Of a stretch of 64,000 bases of DNA, positions 61,637 through 64,000 are shown piece by piece; position 1 is the stretch's first letter; each line of letters starts with the position of its first letter. Position numbers and translations under genes: made by a program. The notes beneath the pieces were generated by a model. The model was not told where the DNA came from. It saw only the letters and a program-made list of their open reading frames with translations, and searched no databases. Where the stretch lies: positions 217,871-281,870 of the forward strand of contig CAVSMD010000009.1 in the NCBI GenBank assembly GCA_963728995.1, written 5' to 3'. This DNA is from FEN-1219 sp963728995. Lineage in GTDB: Bacteria > Pseudomonadota > Gammaproteobacteria > Steroidobacterales > Rariloculaceae.

Positions 61637-63830
61637 TCAGCCGAGCGGCATCGGGCGGTATGCCCGGAACAACGCCGCGAACTCTTCCGGCGCCACGGGC
61701 GTGCTGAAGTAGTAGCCTTGCATCTCGTCGCAGGCGCGTTCGCGGAGGAACGCCTGCTGCTCGGGCGTCTCGACGCCCTCTGCCACGACGGTCAAGCTCA
61801 ACGTCTTGCCCATGGCGATGATCGCCTCGGCGATCGCGCGATCTTCGGCGTCTCTCGGCATCTCGCGAATGAACGATCGGTCGACCTTCAGCGTATCGAT
61901 CGGGAAGCGCTTCAGATGCGCGAGCGACGAGTAGCCGGTGCCGAAGTCGTCGATCGCAAGCCGCACGCCGAGCGCCTTGATCGCGGTCAGAATTTTCACC
62001 GCCCGCTCGGCGTTGTGCATGATCATGCTCTCGGTGACCTCGAGCTCGAGCAGCCGGTCCATGCCGGTCTCGCGCAGAACGGTCTCGATCTCGCGCGCGA
62101 GCCCTTCGTCGTTGAGCTGGCGCATGGACAGGTTCACGGACATCTCACGGGCGGCAAGCCGCCTTCTGCCATGCGACGTTTTGCGCGCACGCCGTGCGCA
62201 GCACCCACTTGCCGATCGGCACGATCAGGCCCGTCTCCTCGGCGAGCGGGATGAACTGCACGGGCGACACGGAGCCGAGCTCCGGGCTGCTCCAGCGCAG
62301 CAGCGCTTCGACGCCCGTAATGCGCCGGTCCTGAAGTTCACTTTCGCTTGATAGTGCAGCGAGAACTCCTGCTGCTCGAGCGCGCGGCGCAGGTTGGTCT
62401 CGAGCCGTAGCCGCTCGATCGAATGCGCCTTCATGTCCTGCGTGTAGAACTGGTAGTTGTTCTTGCCTTCTTCCTTCGCCAGGTACATCGCCATGTCGGC
62501 GTGCTTCATCACCGACTGCTCGTCCTGGCTCTCCTCGGGATGGATGCAAACGCCGATGCTCGCCGTCACGCGGCACTCTTGACCCAGGATCACGACCGGC
62601 TTCATGACCGCCGAGAGGATGTTGCGCGCGACCGAGCCGATCTGGCTCCGCCGTTGACCTCCTGCACCAGCACGACGAACTCGTCGCCGCCGAGGCGCGC
62701 GACGACGTCGCTCGCGCGCAGGCAATCGCGCAGACGCGAGGCGATCTCGCGCAACAGCACGTCGCCGGCCTCGTGGCCGAGCGTGTCGTTGATCACTTGA
62801 AGCGATCGAGATCGATGAACAGCACCGCGAACTTGCGCTCGTAGCGGCGGCTCGTCTCGACCGTGAGGTTCAGCAGCTGGCCGAACATCGCGCGGTTCGG
62901 CAAGCCCGTGAGCCCGTCGTGCGTCGCGAGGTACTGGATTCGCTCCTCGGCGCGCTTGCGCGCGGAGATATCCTCGACGATCGACATGTCGTAGAGCGGC
63001 GGGCCGCGCTGTCGCGCTTCTTCGCGATCGTGAGCCCGCACCCAGACCGGCGTTCCGTCCTTGCGCAGGTAGCGCTTCTCGAGCTTGAACGAACTGATCG
63101 CGCCCGAGCGCAGCTGGTCGTGCAGCTCGTCGGTACGCCGACGTCGCCGGGATGAGAGATGTCCTTGACGGTCAGCCCGAGCAGCTCCGACTCGCTGTAA
63201 CCGAGCATCTCGCAGAGCTGCGGATTCACATAGATGAAACGACCGCCATGGCCCACCTCCGCCGAGGTCACACGCAGCACGCGCTGCAAGCCCTGATCCG
63301 GTGCATTCATGTGCGCGGCATAGAACTCGAGCACGCCGAGGACGTTGCCCCGCGACCGAACCGAAACGAACACGCCGCACCGCCAGTCGATCTCCTCCGG
63401 AAACGCGCTCGCAGCGGTGCGCGCGTCGTTCCGGAGCTCGCAGATCGAATGAATGACGACCTTCAGCGCCTCCGCCACGCCATCCGCTTCCGCGAGAATC
63501 CTCGCGATCGTATGCTCGAGCTGCTGGAGGCGGTCGGCACGCATCCGATCGCTGACGTCCTGCGCGATGCCGCGGTAGCCGCAGAAGGTTCGCAGTTCGT
63601 CAGCTTCAGCGGTCAGCCGATGTTCAATCTCTGAATGCCTCGCGGGCTGCGAGGACAGCGCGGTGCGCGTCCCAGCCGTTGTGGCCAACGGGCGTCTCAC
63701 ACAGATCCCAGTAGCAGCCCGCCGCAAGCTCGACGACACATATCAGCCGCGCCTCCGCATTCCGCAGAGCCATCTCGTGCGACGGGGCGGCGCGCGACTT
63801 GCGAACAGCGGCTTGTTTCCTCCCCGACAT
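61637..63830 (-). pseudogene. PAS-GAF-PAS-GGDEF-EAL protein, multiple frameshifts
   Basis: Read across six or more frames, this is a c-di-GMP enzyme of about 730 residues. A PAS-like start (ARLICVVELAAGCYWDLCE) is followed by GYRGIAQDVSD, a GAF-like part, a PAS/PAC (GRFIYVNPQLCEMLGYSESE), a GGDEF domain with an intact ARLGGDEF, and an EAL domain with VEALLRW, DDFGTGYSSLAHLKRFPIDT and AEGVETPEQQ. Breaks lie near 63625, 63140, 62796, 62640, 62345 and 62145. At 62796 the reading DLDRFK-INDTLGH needs TGG where TG is seen, a homopolymer loss. Most shifts are missing bases. If corrected, both catalytic motifs are present, so a working cyclase or phosphodiesterase is likely. Confidence 0.75.
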
Positions 63831-63833
63831 CAC

Positions 63834-64000
63834 CCGCCCTCGACCCGCATAGACTCGAGCTCCCCCAGGGCCCTACCGAGCTACGGCCGGCGACATCGCA
63901 CAATAGTATGTAAGGGCTAACTATCTCCGTGGTGAGTGCGTCTCACTCCGGAGGCGGCAATCGCGAGGCGGTTCACGATTACCGCGTAGCTTCAGAGCAG
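63834..64000. other. right edge, no supported gene
   Basis: This is upstream of the c-di-GMP gene on the minus strand and probably holds its promoter. A TACTAT-like -10 on the minus strand lies near 63910, but no partner -35 stands out. A short inverted repeat (GTGAG, CTCAC) lies near 63932-63946. Confidence 0.35.

Noticed and set aside
1..64000. tRNA, rRNA, transposase or integrase genes
   Set aside because: I looked for cloverleaf arms, rRNA core sequences and transposase motifs in the sequence and open frames and saw none that hold up; a dedicated scan could still find a missed tRNA.

Overview
This window is high-GC, densely coded chromosomal DNA. It has no rRNA, tRNA, CRISPR array or intact mobile element that I can recognise. 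Gene content points to an aerobic, heterotrophic gammaproteobacterium of the Steroidobacteraceae/Xanthomonadales-Nevskiales kind. The reasons are a MSHA-type pilus locus, SoxCD, NDH-2, a Fur-type operator, DUF5916, DUF6152 and DUF6644 proteins, and repeated secreted proteins of the 'PDLSGVW' type. The taxonomic placement is an inference from gene families, not from a marker gene.

Layout, left half. 0.2-3.9 kb is a + strand operon: PDLSGVW protein, DUF6152 protein, stand-alone Rieske protein and a frameshifted PQQ dehydrogenase. 4-5 kb holds a small membrane protein and a DUF3014 protein. 5.1-11.8 kb is a striking divergent block: two exported serine hydrolases, an exported dikinase arranged like glucan water dikinase, and a nucleotide-transporter (Npt1/Npt2-like) membrane protein. 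11.9-17.5 kb has a class III cyclase/TPR regulator, a parallel beta-helix protein with an Asp/His tail, a methyltransferase and a front-end desaturase. 17.4-22.3 kb has a kinase/WD40 3' remnant, a TPR protein with a TonB-like C-terminus, a DUF5916 outer-membrane protein, a DUF1097 protein and a CPxCG protein. 22.4-26.9 kb has a second, internally duplicated PDLSGVW protein with its DUF6152 partner, PhzF, a J-like/zinc-ribbon/PilZ fusion and a lactonase-like metallo-hydrolase.

Layout, right half. 27.0-38.5 kb is one - strand MSHA/type IV pilus-like operon: secretin, TPR protein, ATPase, platform protein, PilM/N, PilO, an MshK-like protein, a large PilX-like protein and two prepilins. It carries MshEN c-di-GMP motifs but no prepilin peptidase. 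38.8-41.7 kb is soxC-soxD-HDOD. 41.8-44.9 kb has a zincin-like protein, NDH-2 and MaoC. 45.0-47.5 kb has paired DUF6644 membrane proteins with a di-haem oxidoreductase. 47.8-50.5 kb has an MFS transporter divergent from rimO, whose 3' end is frameshifted. 50.6-55.6 kb is a probable Fur-controlled redox locus: di-haem peroxidase, porin, FMN-binding protein and His-rich membrane protein, divergent from apbE. 55.6-64.0 kb has a strong promoter with a structured leader before a small basic protein, a truncated HNH protein, an S41 peptidase, a ClC channel, a third PDLSGVW protein, an EF-hand protein and a heavily frameshifted PAS/GAF/GGDEF/EAL protein.

Themes. Much of the window is cell-envelope and periplasmic redox biology: haem, PQQ, Mo-cofactor, Rieske and flavin proteins. 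A second thread is c-di-GMP: MshEN motifs in the pilus ATPase, a PilZ fusion and a GGDEF-EAL protein. Three genes carry several single-base frame breaks each (2.1-3.9, 50.3-50.4 and 61.6-63.8 kb) while their neighbours are intact. Uncorrected sequence error is the simplest explanation, and this lowers confidence in those gene models.
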